From assembly GCA_015485845.1 (NCBI GenBank), contig WFSU01000112.1, forward strand, positions 1 to 21,670: a DNA stretch of 21,670 bases, read 5' to 3'. Below are positions 6,762 to 14,168 of this stretch, piece by piece. The stretch is from Nitratifractor sp. (GTDB lineage Bacteria; Campylobacterota; Campylobacteria; Campylobacterales; Sulfurovaceae). The notes below the pieces were generated by a model. The model ran no database searches. It saw nothing but the letters and a program-made list of their open reading frames with translations, and had not been told where the DNA came from. The position numbers and the translations under genes were made by a program. Positions within the stretch are counted from its first letter, which is position 1; each line of letters opens with the position of its first letter.

Positions 6762-7238
6762 ATGGCACTGTCCTGGCACACCACCCGCCATTTCCCCTCC
6801 CGGACGTATGTCCCAAAAACGCCGAACACCCACGATGCTATTGTCGGCATCGGGGGCAACCTCGGGAATGTGGCGTCACGGTTTGAGCGGCTCTATCGGT
6901 ATTGGCAGCGATCAAGGATAGTGCGGATCGTCGAGACCAGCCCGATCCTGCGCAACCCGCCGTTCGGGTATGCCGATCAGCCCGATTTTGACAATGCTGT
7001 GGTGCATCTGCGTACTGCCCTTGACCCGCACGCGTTTTTACGCTATCTTCTGTACGTTGAGAAACGGTTTGGTCGGGAGCGCAGTTTTGCCAATGCCCCC
7101 CGGACGATAGATCTTGACCTTATTTTTTATGACCATCGTCGAATCGAGTCACCACGTCTGCGTCTGCCCCATCCCCATTGGCATGAGCGGGACTCAGTCG
7201 TGATGCCTCTATCGGAACTAAAAGGATACCCATGGTAG
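6762..7238 (+). CDS. folK: 2-amino-4-hydroxy-6-hydroxymethyldihydropteridine diphosphokinase (HPPK)
   Basis: HPPK transfers pyrophosphate from ATP to 6-hydroxymethyl-7,8-dihydropterin in folate synthesis. The 158-residue sequence has GIGGNLGNV near residue 30 and the pterin loop NPPFGYADQPDFDNAVV. The metal- and ATP-binding RERSFANAPRTIDLDLIFYD carries the two essential Asp residues, and LPHPHWHERDSVVMPL is the family's C-terminal signature. The ATG has a strong AGGAGG five bases upstream, which fixes the start. An N-terminal extension of about 24 residues before the first HPPK strand is also seen in Campylobacterota orthologues as far as I recall. The 3' end overlaps flhF by seven bases. Confidence 0.92.
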   Translation: MALSWHTTRHFPSRTYVPKTPNTHDAIVGIGGNLGNVASRFERLYRYWQRSRIVRIVETSPILRNPPFGYADQPDFDNAVVHLRTALDPHAFLRYLLYVEKRFGRERSFANAPRTIDLDLIFYDHRRIESPRLRLPHPHWHERDSVVMPLSELKGYPW

Positions 7239-8293
7239 AAGAAACTTTTACAGCCCCCACCCCCCGCGATGCATTTGAGCTGGCGCGGGAGAAATACGGT
7301 GTTTTCAGCGAATTGAAACTCTTGCGTGCGACCCAGCAACGGGATGAGGATGGGCGTTTGAGAGCACACATCGTCGTCTCGGTGCCTCAGGAGGATTACC
7401 TTGCGAGTATCGGGATCGATGAAGAGGAGGAGTTGGTGGGTGAGATCCATCAACTCCGTGATCAAATGGCGCGGATGAAAGCAGCGATCGAGCCGACACC
7501 AACCCAGCCCGAAGCCATCGATGAGATCAAAGAGATGATGCGGGACAAAGGGCTCCCGGCCTCCTGGCTCGATGCCTTACTTGACCCGCTGAGGGGCGAC
7601 AGTGTGGCGGAGGATAAATCCCTGCTCCTCTCCTACGTCCTCGAAGAGATGGATGAACGTCTCCGTGTCCAGCCGGAGAATACTCAGGCACACAAGAGCC
7701 TCATGCTCATCGGCCCTACCGGTGTGGGCAAGACCACCACTCTGGCCAAACTCGCCGCCCGCTACACCCTCGATCCAGTTCACCCCCGCTCGGTGGCGCT
7801 GATCAACCTCGATACGTTTCGTGTCGGTGCCTACGAACAGATGGAGCACTACGCTGCTACCCTTGGCCTGACCCATCGCAAAGTAGATACCATCGAGGGG
7901 TTCAGCGTCGCACTTGAGGAGCTGGCGGGTCATGACGTCGTGCTGATCGATACCGCCGGGATCTCCCCCTACGACATCGGTCGCCTCGTCAAGACGGTTG
8001 AGTTTCTCAAAAGCCTTCCCGAACGGGACATCGAAACGGCACTTGTGATCTCTGCCACGGCCAAGTATGACGACATTGAGGCGATTTATGAGCACTTCTC
8101 CTTTGTCGAGATCAACAGCGTGATTTTGACCAAATTTGACGAAACCAAACGGATTGGGGAATCGCTGGGGTTTGTACTGGAGAAGGGGCTGCCGGTCAGC
8201 TACGTCAGTACCGGGCAGGAAGTACCTGACGATCTCGAACCGGCAGACAAGGAAAACCTGATGATCCGCTTCGTGGAGGAGCTGCATGTCTAA
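7232..8293 (+). CDS. flhF: FlhF, SRP-type GTPase for polar flagellum placement
   Basis: FlhF is a signal-recognition-particle GTPase that sets the position and number of polar flagella and, in epsilonproteobacteria, is needed for sigma-54 flagellar gene expression. The NG core is complete: P-loop LIGPTGVGKTTTLAKLAARY (from ~159), INLDTFRVGAYEQM (~191), LIDTAGISPYD (~238) and LTKFDETKRIG with the guanine-specificity TKxD. The N-terminal B domain is short: the protein is 353 residues, whereas Helicobacter and Campylobacter FlhF are well above 400 as I recall. AAAGGA precedes the ATG. It overlaps folK upstream and the SpoA-like gene downstream. The MinD-like partner FlhG, usually the next gene, is not in the window. 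Confidence 0.92.
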   Translation: MVEETFTAPTPRDAFELAREKYGVFSELKLLRATQQRDEDGRLRAHIVVSVPQEDYLASIGIDEEEELVGEIHQLRDQMARMKAAIEPTPTQPEAIDEIKEMMRDKGLPASWLDALLDPLRGDSVAEDKSLLLSYVLEEMDERLRVQPENTQAHKSLMLIGPTGVGKTTTLAKLAARYTLDPVHPRSVALINLDTFRVGAYEQMEHYAATLGLTHRKVDTIEGFSVALEELAGHDVVLIDTAGISPYDIGRLVKTVEFLKSLPERDIETALVISATAKYDDIEAIYEHFSFVEINSVILTKFDETKRIGESLGFVLEKGLPVSYVSTGQEVPDDLEPADKENLMIRFVEELHV

Positions 8294-8762
8294 CAACCGG
8301 CAGGCCGATACCCTTCGACTCGATGTGCTGGGCTCGGATTTGGCCGGTCGCACCTGGCTCGCGCTCAAAAACACCCACATCGCCCCCAAAAAGCTCAAAA
8401 AACTGGAAGAGGGGAGCCTCATCGACGGTTTCGATCCGCTGCACTTGCGCCTTATCCGTGACGGCCGAGTGATTGCCCGTGCCAAGCTGGGGCAGGTGGG
8501 GGGTCGTGAAGCGGTGCACATCGTCTCAACTGCATCCGAGCCGTTGCACGATACTGCACCGGGCAAACACCTCCTCCTCGAAGCCCGTCTCCGTCTTCTC
8601 TCTGAGACACAAACGTATGCTGAAGGGGATGTGCTGGAGTTTGATCTGCCGCTGAGCCGGGAGATTGTTCTCCTCGCCGATGGTCGTCCGATCGCAATCG
8701 CGGAGATGGTCGCGTATGACGAAGAGCCTGTTTTGCGCATCACGAGGATGATCCATGGCTGA
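8286..8762 (+). CDS. Small protein with two tandem SpoA/FliN-like domains (inferred)
   Basis: This 158-residue protein has no name I can assign with certainty. The C-terminal half (about 97-156) reads like a FliN/SpoA domain: LEARLRLLSETQTYAEGDVL, then EFDLPLSREIVLLADGRPIA, then IAEMVAYDEEPVLRITRM. This resembles the FliN pattern 'G-x-V-x-x-L-D ... V-N-G-x-x-I-A-x-G-E-V ... G-V-R-I'. The N-terminal half (about 10-82) repeats it: KKLEEGSLIDGFDPLHLRLI followed by RDGRVIARAKL and REAVHIV. SpoA domains build the flagellar C-ring (FliM, FliN, FliY) and the SctQ sorting platform, where tandem SpoA pairs occur. It overlaps flhF by eight bases and mnmA by eight bases, so it is co-translated with FlhF. 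The flagellar role is an inference. Confidence 0.6.
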   Translation: MSNNRQADTLRLDVLGSDLAGRTWLALKNTHIAPKKLKKLEEGSLIDGFDPLHLRLIRDGRVIARAKLGQVGGREAVHIVSTASEPLHDTAPGKHLLLEARLRLLSETQTYAEGDVLEFDLPLSREIVLLADGRPIAIAEMVAYDEEPVLRITRMIHG

Positions 8763-9777
8763 AAAAGTCCTCGTAGGGATGAGTGGTGGGGTCGATTCGA
8801 CCGTCACGGCGATCCTCCTCCAGCAGCAGGGGTACGATGTGACAGGTGTCTACATGAAGCTCCACGACAACGACGCCTACCACACGGCCAACTATACCAA
8901 AGCCCGGCGGGTCGGGGAGTATCTCGGCATTGACGTCCATTTCCATGACCTGAGCGAGGCGTTTCAGTCGGAAGTGGTGGATTATTTTGTTGAGACCTAT
9001 CGGGCGGGGCTCACCCCCAATCCCTGCGTACTTTGCAACCGCACCATCAAATTTGGTGCAATGGTGGACTTCGCTGATACGCTCGGGATCGATAAAGTCG
9101 CCACCGGCCACTATCTCCGCACCGACGGGCAGTATGTCTATATGGCGCGAGACCGTTCCAAGGATCAGAGTTATTTCCTTGCTGAAGTGCACCCCGAGGT
9201 GATCGGTCGGTTGATCTTCCCCCTTGGAGAACTTCTCAAAACAGAGGTCAAAGCGATGGCTGCCGACATCCCCGTCCTTGAGGATCTGGCAACTCAGAAG
9301 GAGAGCAGCGAAATCTGTTTCGTCGAAAACGACGACTACACCGAAGTCCTCGCCCACTACATGCCCATCGACCAGCCCGGCGAGGTGCTCAATACCGCCG
9401 GTGAAGTGGTTGGCACCCACAAGGGTTACACCCACTACACCATCGGCAAACGGCGGGGATTCACCGTCCACGGTGCCCACGATCCCCACTACGTCCTCGC
9501 CCTCGACCCCGAGCATAACCGCATCACGGTGGGCAAACGGGATGAACTTTATGCCCAAAGCTTCGGCCTGACACAGATTAACCTTTTCGACGATCTTACC
9601 GACTTCGACTGCACCCTCAAAGTCCGTTACCGCACTGAAGCCGTACCGGCACATGTCACGATCCAAGGTGACAAGGGATTTGCTGAACTAAAAGAGCCTG
9701 TTTTTGGATTGGCACGCGGGCAGTTTGCGGTGTTTTACGATGAAGAGCGGCTGCTGGGGGGTGGGGTGATTGTGTGA
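8755..9777 (+). CDS. mnmA: tRNA-specific 2-thiouridylase MnmA
   Basis: MnmA uses ATP and a persulfide sulfur relay to thiolate U34 at position 2 in Lys, Glu and Gln tRNAs. The PP-loop is VGMSGGVDSTVTAILL (from residue 7). The catalytic cysteines are C91 within NPCVLCNRTIKF and C188 within ESSEICFVENDDY. HYTIGKRRGF and the beta-barrel C-terminal region (LKVRYRTEAVPAHVTI ... GQFAVFYDEERLLGGGVI) are all present. The length of 340 residues is normal. The ATG overlaps the SpoA-like gene by eight bases, and the TGA overlaps the GTG of the next gene by four. MnmA requires a sulfur-donor system; an IscU-like scaffold gene lies 8.5 kb away. Confidence 0.95.
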   Translation: MAEKVLVGMSGGVDSTVTAILLQQQGYDVTGVYMKLHDNDAYHTANYTKARRVGEYLGIDVHFHDLSEAFQSEVVDYFVETYRAGLTPNPCVLCNRTIKFGAMVDFADTLGIDKVATGHYLRTDGQYVYMARDRSKDQSYFLAEVHPEVIGRLIFPLGELLKTEVKAMAADIPVLEDLATQKESSEICFVENDDYTEVLAHYMPIDQPGEVLNTAGEVVGTHKGYTHYTIGKRRGFTVHGAHDPHYVLALDPEHNRITVGKRDELYAQSFGLTQINLFDDLTDFDCTLKVRYRTEAVPAHVTIQGDKGFAELKEPVFGLARGQFAVFYDEERLLGGGVIV

Positions 9778-10772
9778 AATATATCAACATATTTATACTT
9801 GTTCCAGTAATGATCTTGAGTGTTTTCTTTCTAAGTGGGTGCCAAACAGATAGAACCGCTGTCACAATGGATGATGTCCTTCATGATTACAGAGTTGATC
9901 TGTTGAAGGATGCAATATATTATTACCCCGCCAATACCCCTTTTCATGAAAAAGATGTCATACAGCCATTGAAACCTTTCGACTTGATTTTTGAAGGCAA
10001 CAATCCCGGTATAGCTCCCAATGGGGATATCGGAGGGGCATTGATACCGGGTATATATACCCACATGCTTATGTATTTGGGTAAAGATTCGGATGGATAT
10101 GCATATGGTATAGAGATGAATGCCCACAAGAATCCTGATTTAGTCGTCAAGGTGGATGGTACCGTGCATGTTGATGGCCAGCTCTATGTGTATTGTCTGG
10201 GTCGGGACTTTGATAGAGAATGTCCTCCGGATGAGTCCATCCAGAATGTTGTATCGCACGGTGAACATTCGTGGGCCAAGAGACTGGCATCACCTTTGCA
10301 TCAACAAGTCCTTAAGCATAGGGTGGAATTGTTGAATACCGTCAAAAAAGATTTGCAGAATGCCTTTCCTTTTCAAATTCCGCTTAAAATTACCTATTGG
10401 GAACATGTAATAGATCTCATTAATGATGGACGGATACATGGGGCTGATTGTGCAGAGTATTTGGCTACGCTCTTTGAAACAACTGCCGGTGTTTGCATGG
10501 ATAATATCTATATGGATGCCAGTGGGTTGACCGACTATTTCATGCACGATCCTCTCGGACAACAAGTTTATCTTGCCGGTAAATATAATCCGTTTGGAGA
10601 CCAGGATCTTTATATTGCCGATTTATTATCACAGGGAAAATACACAATACGTGATAATTTCCCAAGACAGACAGCATGTTCAGACCGGCGTCAGGTTGTA
10701 GGCATACCGGTACCCCAGAAAGTATTTTACAGCCCAAGCTTGGTGACCATACCGGAGAAAGACTTACATTAA
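9774..10772 (+). CDS. Lipoprotein with permuted papain-like (YiiX/YebB-type) amidase fold
   Basis: This 332-residue exported protein has a short basic start, a hydrophobic stretch and the lipobox FFLSGC (Cys23). PFDLIFEGNN, then GIYTHMLMYLGKDSDG (His97), YGIEMNAH (Glu114) and, far downstream, GADCAEYLATLFE (Cys226) follow the order seen in circularly permuted NlpC/P60 (YiiX-like) enzymes. In those enzymes the catalytic His precedes the Cys. It is inferred to hydrolyse an amide or thioester bond at the cell envelope; the substrate is unknown. The start is a GTG in a GTGA overlap with the mnmA stop. From this gene on the sequence becomes AT-richer and codon use shifts, so this is the first gene of a likely accessory block although it is coupled to mnmA. 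Confidence 0.65.
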   Translation: MKYINIFILVPVMILSVFFLSGCQTDRTAVTMDDVLHDYRVDLLKDAIYYYPANTPFHEKDVIQPLKPFDLIFEGNNPGIAPNGDIGGALIPGIYTHMLMYLGKDSDGYAYGIEMNAHKNPDLVVKVDGTVHVDGQLYVYCLGRDFDRECPPDESIQNVVSHGEHSWAKRLASPLHQQVLKHRVELLNTVKKDLQNAFPFQIPLKITYWEHVIDLINDGRIHGADCAEYLATLFETTAGVCMDNIYMDASGLTDYFMHDPLGQQVYLAGKYNPFGDQDLYIADLLSQGKYTIRDNFPRQTACSDRRQVVGIPVPQKVFYSPSLVTIPEKDLH

Positions 10773-10886
10773 CTAATGGGTTTTAGGTTCTTTCCAAAAA
10801 ACTATGCGTAACCAAAACAAGCTATAATTGTCATCTGAGTAGCATCAATAGCAGAACAATTTAATAGGAGTATTATAATACATACC

Positions 10887-11666
10887 ATGAGCAATATTTT
10901 TCATTTAAATGCCAATCAAAAATTATCTGTAATAGAGCTATCAACACTTGTTTTTAGTTACTACATCCTGATTTGGGTTTTGTTTCCAAGAGCGTTAAAC
11001 TCCACACCTATACATATCGTTATTCTTTTTTGGTTAGCTGTGATCGTCTTATATACATTCTACTTCTCTCCCATTTTTATCCACAAAGATACCTTGGTAT
11101 CAAGAGGTTTGGGACCCAAAGAACATCTCTACTTTCGTATTGATAACTTTATCGATTTTTTTAAACGAGTATCAAATATATTTTTACTTTCTTTTTTATT
11201 GATTGTTTTGTTTGCATGGTGGAAAGATTCTCCATTTTTTACAGAATTCAACTGGTATGCTTTTGTACTTAAATTTACATTTTATCTCTTCAGTGCACTG
11301 TTGCAGGAGTTACTTTTCTTTTCATTTGTTTTTCTTCGTATTGAAGAACTTGTTACGAGTAATTCACGATATTTACATCGATTTATTACGGTAGCGATTT
11401 TCTCGTTTATCTTTATGTTATTTCATCTCCCCAATATCCCATTGATGATCTTAAGCTATTTCTTTGCATTTGTAATGGGATATTATTTTTATACTTATCG
11501 TAATATTTATGTAATCATACCCATTCATGCTATATTGGGAACATCGCTCTACATAATTTATCAGCTACCCATGAAAATAGGTTCTTGCTATAAGATAGGG
11601 AAAGGTTGTCACTTTATGCGCAACTTAATTCCACAGATAAATGATCTTATCGGGTCATTATGGTAA
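10887..11666 (+). CDS. CPBP-family intramembrane protease, divergent
   Basis: This 259-residue membrane protein has about seven or eight hydrophobic helices. CPBP (Abi, PF02517) proteases carry E-E-x-x-x-R, then F-x-x-x-H and H-x-x-x-B. Here LLQELLFFSFVFL (E141) is in the place of motif 1, FMLFHLPNIP (H180) of motif 2, and IPIHAILGTSL (H214) of motif 3. The arginine of motif 1 is replaced by a hydrophobic residue and only one glutamate is kept, so activity is uncertain. A TATAAT (10874-10879) lies seven bases before the ATG. The nearest AGGAG is 16 bases upstream, so either the mRNA is nearly leaderless or the start is elsewhere. The gene is very AT-rich compared with the core genes. Confidence 0.65.
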   Translation: MSNIFHLNANQKLSVIELSTLVFSYYILIWVLFPRALNSTPIHIVILFWLAVIVLYTFYFSPIFIHKDTLVSRGLGPKEHLYFRIDNFIDFFKRVSNIFLLSFLLIVLFAWWKDSPFFTEFNWYAFVLKFTFYLFSALLQELLFFSFVFLRIEELVTSNSRYLHRFITVAIFSFIFMLFHLPNIPLMILSYFFAFVMGYYFYTYRNIYVIIPIHAILGTSLYIIYQLPMKIGSCYKIGKGCHFMRNLIPQINDLIGSLW

Positions 11667-11674
11667 TATATTAG

Positions 11675-11697
11675 AAATCAGGTAGTGATTTTTTTTT
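11675..11697 (+). terminator. Weak rho-independent terminator after the CPBP gene
   Basis: AAATCA-GGTAG-TGATTT (11675-11691) forms a six-pair stem running into nine T residues (11689-11697), oriented to stop plus-strand transcription right after the CPBP gene. It overlaps the last codons of the convergent YjdF-like gene, where the T-run is an A9 tract. The stem is AT-rich and weak. Confidence 0.5.
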
Positions 11698-12337
11698 CAT
11701 GATATTTACCAAAACCCCAAATGGCTACTGCTGCTCCAATGAGAGCAAAGAACATATCTGTCTGAGTATCCCAAAAATAGTTTTGCGCACCCAAAAAATC
11801 AGAAGCATCTTTTTGTGAACCAAAAAGGATAAGCACCATTACCGTAAGCCACTCAATAATTTCATACATCGCACTAAGTGCAAGAGCAAAGCTTAAAGTC
11901 AGAAGATTAATCCACTTTTTTGATGCTATCAGCTGCTTTCTTATAAAATATTCTTTGACAACTACAGCAGTTGTAAAGCCTTGAAAAAAATGACCTACTT
12001 TATCGTAGTTGTTACGATGAAGGCCAAAGACAGACTTAATCCAGTCAAAAAGTGGTACATGAGAGTAAGTGTAATGTGCTCCGACAAGTATCAAAAAAGA
12101 ACCAATATAGAGGCTGATATAGGCAAAATACGTTAAAGGAAAATCCCGATATGTTTTAATGAGAATATAAATTGCAATAAACACTGGAAAGGCTTCAGCC
12201 GTCCATACACCTATATCTTTAGGTAAAATCATCGACCAAAGTAGCACCGGGAGTAGCAATAAAAGAAAAATGATCAGAGGAACTTTAAAAAAAATGTGAA
12301 AACCTTTAATGTGAATCCTTTTAACTTGCATTCTCAC
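11678..12337 (-). CDS. YjdF/DUF2238-family inner membrane protein
   Basis: This 219-residue protein has about six hydrophobic helices. It is recognised by the DUF2238 signature order: VGAHYTYSHVPLFDWIK, then RNNYDKVGHFFQGFTTAVVV, EYFIRKQ, ALSAMYEIIEW and DFLGAQNYFWDTQTDMFFAL. E. coli YjdF belongs to this family; the function is not known. The conserved Asp, His and Glu residues within helices look like metal or proton sites. The start is either GTG at 12337 or ATG at 12331; neither has a clear ribosome binding site. It lies 53 bases after a second, diverged membrane protein with the same motif order, probably in one transcript. The A9 tract near its 3' end could be prone to slippage. Confidence 0.75.
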   Translation of the reverse strand: MRMQVKRIHIKGFHIFFKVPLIIFLLLLLPVLLWSMILPKDIGVWTAEAFPVFIAIYILIKTYRDFPLTYFAYISLYIGSFLILVGAHYTYSHVPLFDWIKSVFGLHRNNYDKVGHFFQGFTTAVVVKEYFIRKQLIASKKWINLLTLSFALALSAMYEIIEWLTVMVLILFGSQKDASDFLGAQNYFWDTQTDMFFALIGAAVAIWGFGKYHEKKITT

Positions 12338-12390
12338 TACAGTTAGCGAACAACTAATTCATTAATGTCCGTAATACGACGCTCATAAAT

Positions 12391-13017
12391 TTAGAAGTCT
12401 TTTTCTGTTTCTGGAAACATAGCTGTTTTTGAAGTAAAAAAGTGTACCAAAAGAATACTCAAAACTGAGCCTATAAAATTTGCAACGAGATCAAGCATAT
12501 TGTTGGTGTAGGCACCTACACCGTTGTGGGGTACCGTCATGACAACAATAAATTCTGCAATTTCAATGATGGCTCCGATACCCAAAACGACAAACACCGT
12601 CATCATCATGATAAATTTTGTTGAAATATCGCAGTGATTTTTTTTGAAAAAATATAAGGTAATGACCGTTCCAATAAAAGCATTGGTAAAATGCACAACT
12701 TTATCAAACCGTATACCTTCAAAACGAAAATCATAGAGTCGATGACCATCAATCATAATAAATGCAGCAGAAAAATGCAGTAATATCATTACTTCAAATA
12801 AAAATAAAATGTATTTGGGAATCTCAACGTGACGTAATTGAACCCAAAAGAAAAACATAACTGCATAAATAACAACTGCGTAGAAAAAAAACTCGTGAAT
12901 ATTGGTTACACCACGATAAAGAATAAATCGATCGTAATAAACCATTTTTGCCATGAAGAAGAATAAGATTGAATTAAAAAGTACAAAGATATCAACATTA
13001 TATATTCTGTTTTTCAT
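12391..13017 (-). CDS. Diverged YjdF/VanZ-like membrane protein
   Basis: This is a predicted 208-residue membrane protein with about six helices. I chose the ATG at 13017 because AGGAGG sits seven bases upstream; an in-frame start at 13110 would add 31 residues without such a site. The motif FDKVVHFTNAFIGTVITLYF parallels YDKVGHFFQGF of the neighbouring YjdF-like protein. IGAIIEIAEFIV parallels AMYEIIEWLTV, and YTNNMLDLVANFIGSVLSIL parallels DTQTDMFFALIGA. The two are therefore probably ancient paralogues, though I cannot name a family with certainty. It is transcribed away from the lipoprotein gene and towards the YjdF-like gene. The AT-rich composition fits an acquired segment. Confidence 0.65.
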   Translation of the reverse strand: MKNRIYNVDIFVLFNSILFFFMAKMVYYDRFILYRGVTNIHEFFFYAVVIYAVMFFFWVQLRHVEIPKYILFLFEVMILLHFSAAFIMIDGHRLYDFRFEGIRFDKVVHFTNAFIGTVITLYFFKKNHCDISTKFIMMMTVFVVLGIGAIIEIAEFIVVMTVPHNGVGAYTNNMLDLVANFIGSVLSILLVHFFTSKTAMFPETEKDF

Positions 13018-13157
13018 TGTTTTTCCTCCTATACACTCAACAACTCTATTCAATGATAAAGCGTGAGCAATAATACAGTGATTTAGATAAGAAAAATAGG
13101 ATTTTTTCATAAATTTTTTTCAATTTATCACTTTGTCACAGGTTTGACATTCTTTTA

Positions 13158-13214
13158 TGTTATACTTCTGATAAGAGATGATTGAAGTAATCATTTCGAA
13201 ATCAAACTAAGGAG
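13158..13214 (+). promoter_or_regulatory. Extended -10 promoter and ribosome binding site of the lipoprotein/ABC operon
   Basis: In the 203-bp AT-rich gap between divergent genes, TG-T-TATACT (13158-13166) forms an extended -10 element. It is preceded by T-rich sequence, the arrangement preferred in Campylobacterota. A TTGACA at 13144-13149 is too close (11 bases) to be its -35 box. AAGGAG (13209-13214) lies six bases before the ATG of the lipoprotein gene. For the minus-strand gene I see no convincing promoter in this gap. Confidence 0.5.
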
Positions 13215-13220
13215 AGTGAG

Positions 13221-14132
13221 ATGAGGTATTCTAAATTAATTGCCATAGGCACCACGGTAGCGATCGCAGGTATTGTGATAGGGTGTGGCGGAGATACACT
13301 GGCCACATTGACGGCAGAAGATGTAGACACGATTGGCAGCAATGCTGCCAAAGCGCTTCCAGGTTGTGAATACAACAGTGCGGATGTGGCGGTGAGCTCC
13401 CCTATGGGTGCTTTTTATCATGATGTTTATCAAGAAGAGATCGATAAGCTGATCCAACGCAAACTGGCCGTACCTTTGGGACGAACGGTTCATGAAGTGA
13501 AGGCAGGTACCTGTGGCGGAACATTGACGACAGACGGAACGCACGAAAACGGCAATGAGGATTTGACCTACACGTACGACAACTACTGTAGTGGGGATGA
13601 TACCAAGCAAACGGTTGTGGATGGGGTAGCTTCTGTACAGAAAGATCAAACTCCGACCCCTTCCGGCCCGGAGCTGAATTCGGCGACCATCAATACGGAA
13701 GGGCTCACAACCACCAACAAAGCCAATGGGCGGACGACAACTCAGACAGTGGTGATGACTAATGTGGTCTATACGGCTGCAAAAGATGGGGCTCCTGCTA
13801 CACTCAAGGCCGAGAAAATCAAAGCAACGAACGATGATGGGAAGGCGTACGAATTTACCAATGTGAATGTTGAGATGAAAGATGCTTCTGCGGGACAACC
13901 GGCAACGATGGAAGTCAAAAGTGGCACATACAGCGATCCCGATACCGGCTCAGTGTCCATCACAACTACCCCTATTGCTTACGGAGATGGTGCAACCGGT
14001 TCCGGAACGATTACGGTCAAAGGTTCAGAGGGGACAGCGGAATTCAAAACTACGGATGTCAGTACGGGGAAATTTTCGGCGACGATGGACGGGAAACCGG
14101 TGGGCGCACTTGATTGCTCAAAAAATATATAG
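13221..14132 (+). CDS. Secreted lipoprotein, beta-rich, unknown function
   Basis: This 303-residue protein has a lipoprotein signal (positively charged start, hydrophobic helix, lipobox VIGC with Cys22). The mature part is poor in hydrophobic helices. From about residue 100 it is rich in Thr, Gly, Asp and Lys, suggesting long beta strands, for example TNVVYTAAKDGAPATLKAEK and GDGATGSGTITVKGSEGTAE. Four further cysteines (49, 98, 118 and 299) could form disulfides. I do not recognise a family. It is preceded by a good promoter and ribosome binding site and lies 36 bases before an ABC permease gene. It may therefore be the envelope partner or cargo of that transporter; this is inference. Confidence 0.7.
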   Translation: MRYSKLIAIGTTVAIAGIVIGCGGDTLATLTAEDVDTIGSNAAKALPGCEYNSADVAVSSPMGAFYHDVYQEEIDKLIQRKLAVPLGRTVHEVKAGTCGGTLTTDGTHENGNEDLTYTYDNYCSGDDTKQTVVDGVASVQKDQTPTPSGPELNSATINTEGLTTTNKANGRTTTQTVVMTNVVYTAAKDGAPATLKAEKIKATNDDGKAYEFTNVNVEMKDASAGQPATMEVKSGTYSDPDTGSVSITTTPIAYGDGATGSGTITVKGSEGTAEFKTTDVSTGKFSATMDGKPVGALDCSKNI

Positions 14133-14168
14133 TTATTTTTGTTCGCAGCCTGGACGCGTCACGATAGC

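Noticed and set aside
13144..13149. TTGACA as -35 box of the lipoprotein promoter
   Set aside because: It is 11 bases from TATACT, too close; with a 17-base spacer the -10 would be TCTGAT, a poor match.
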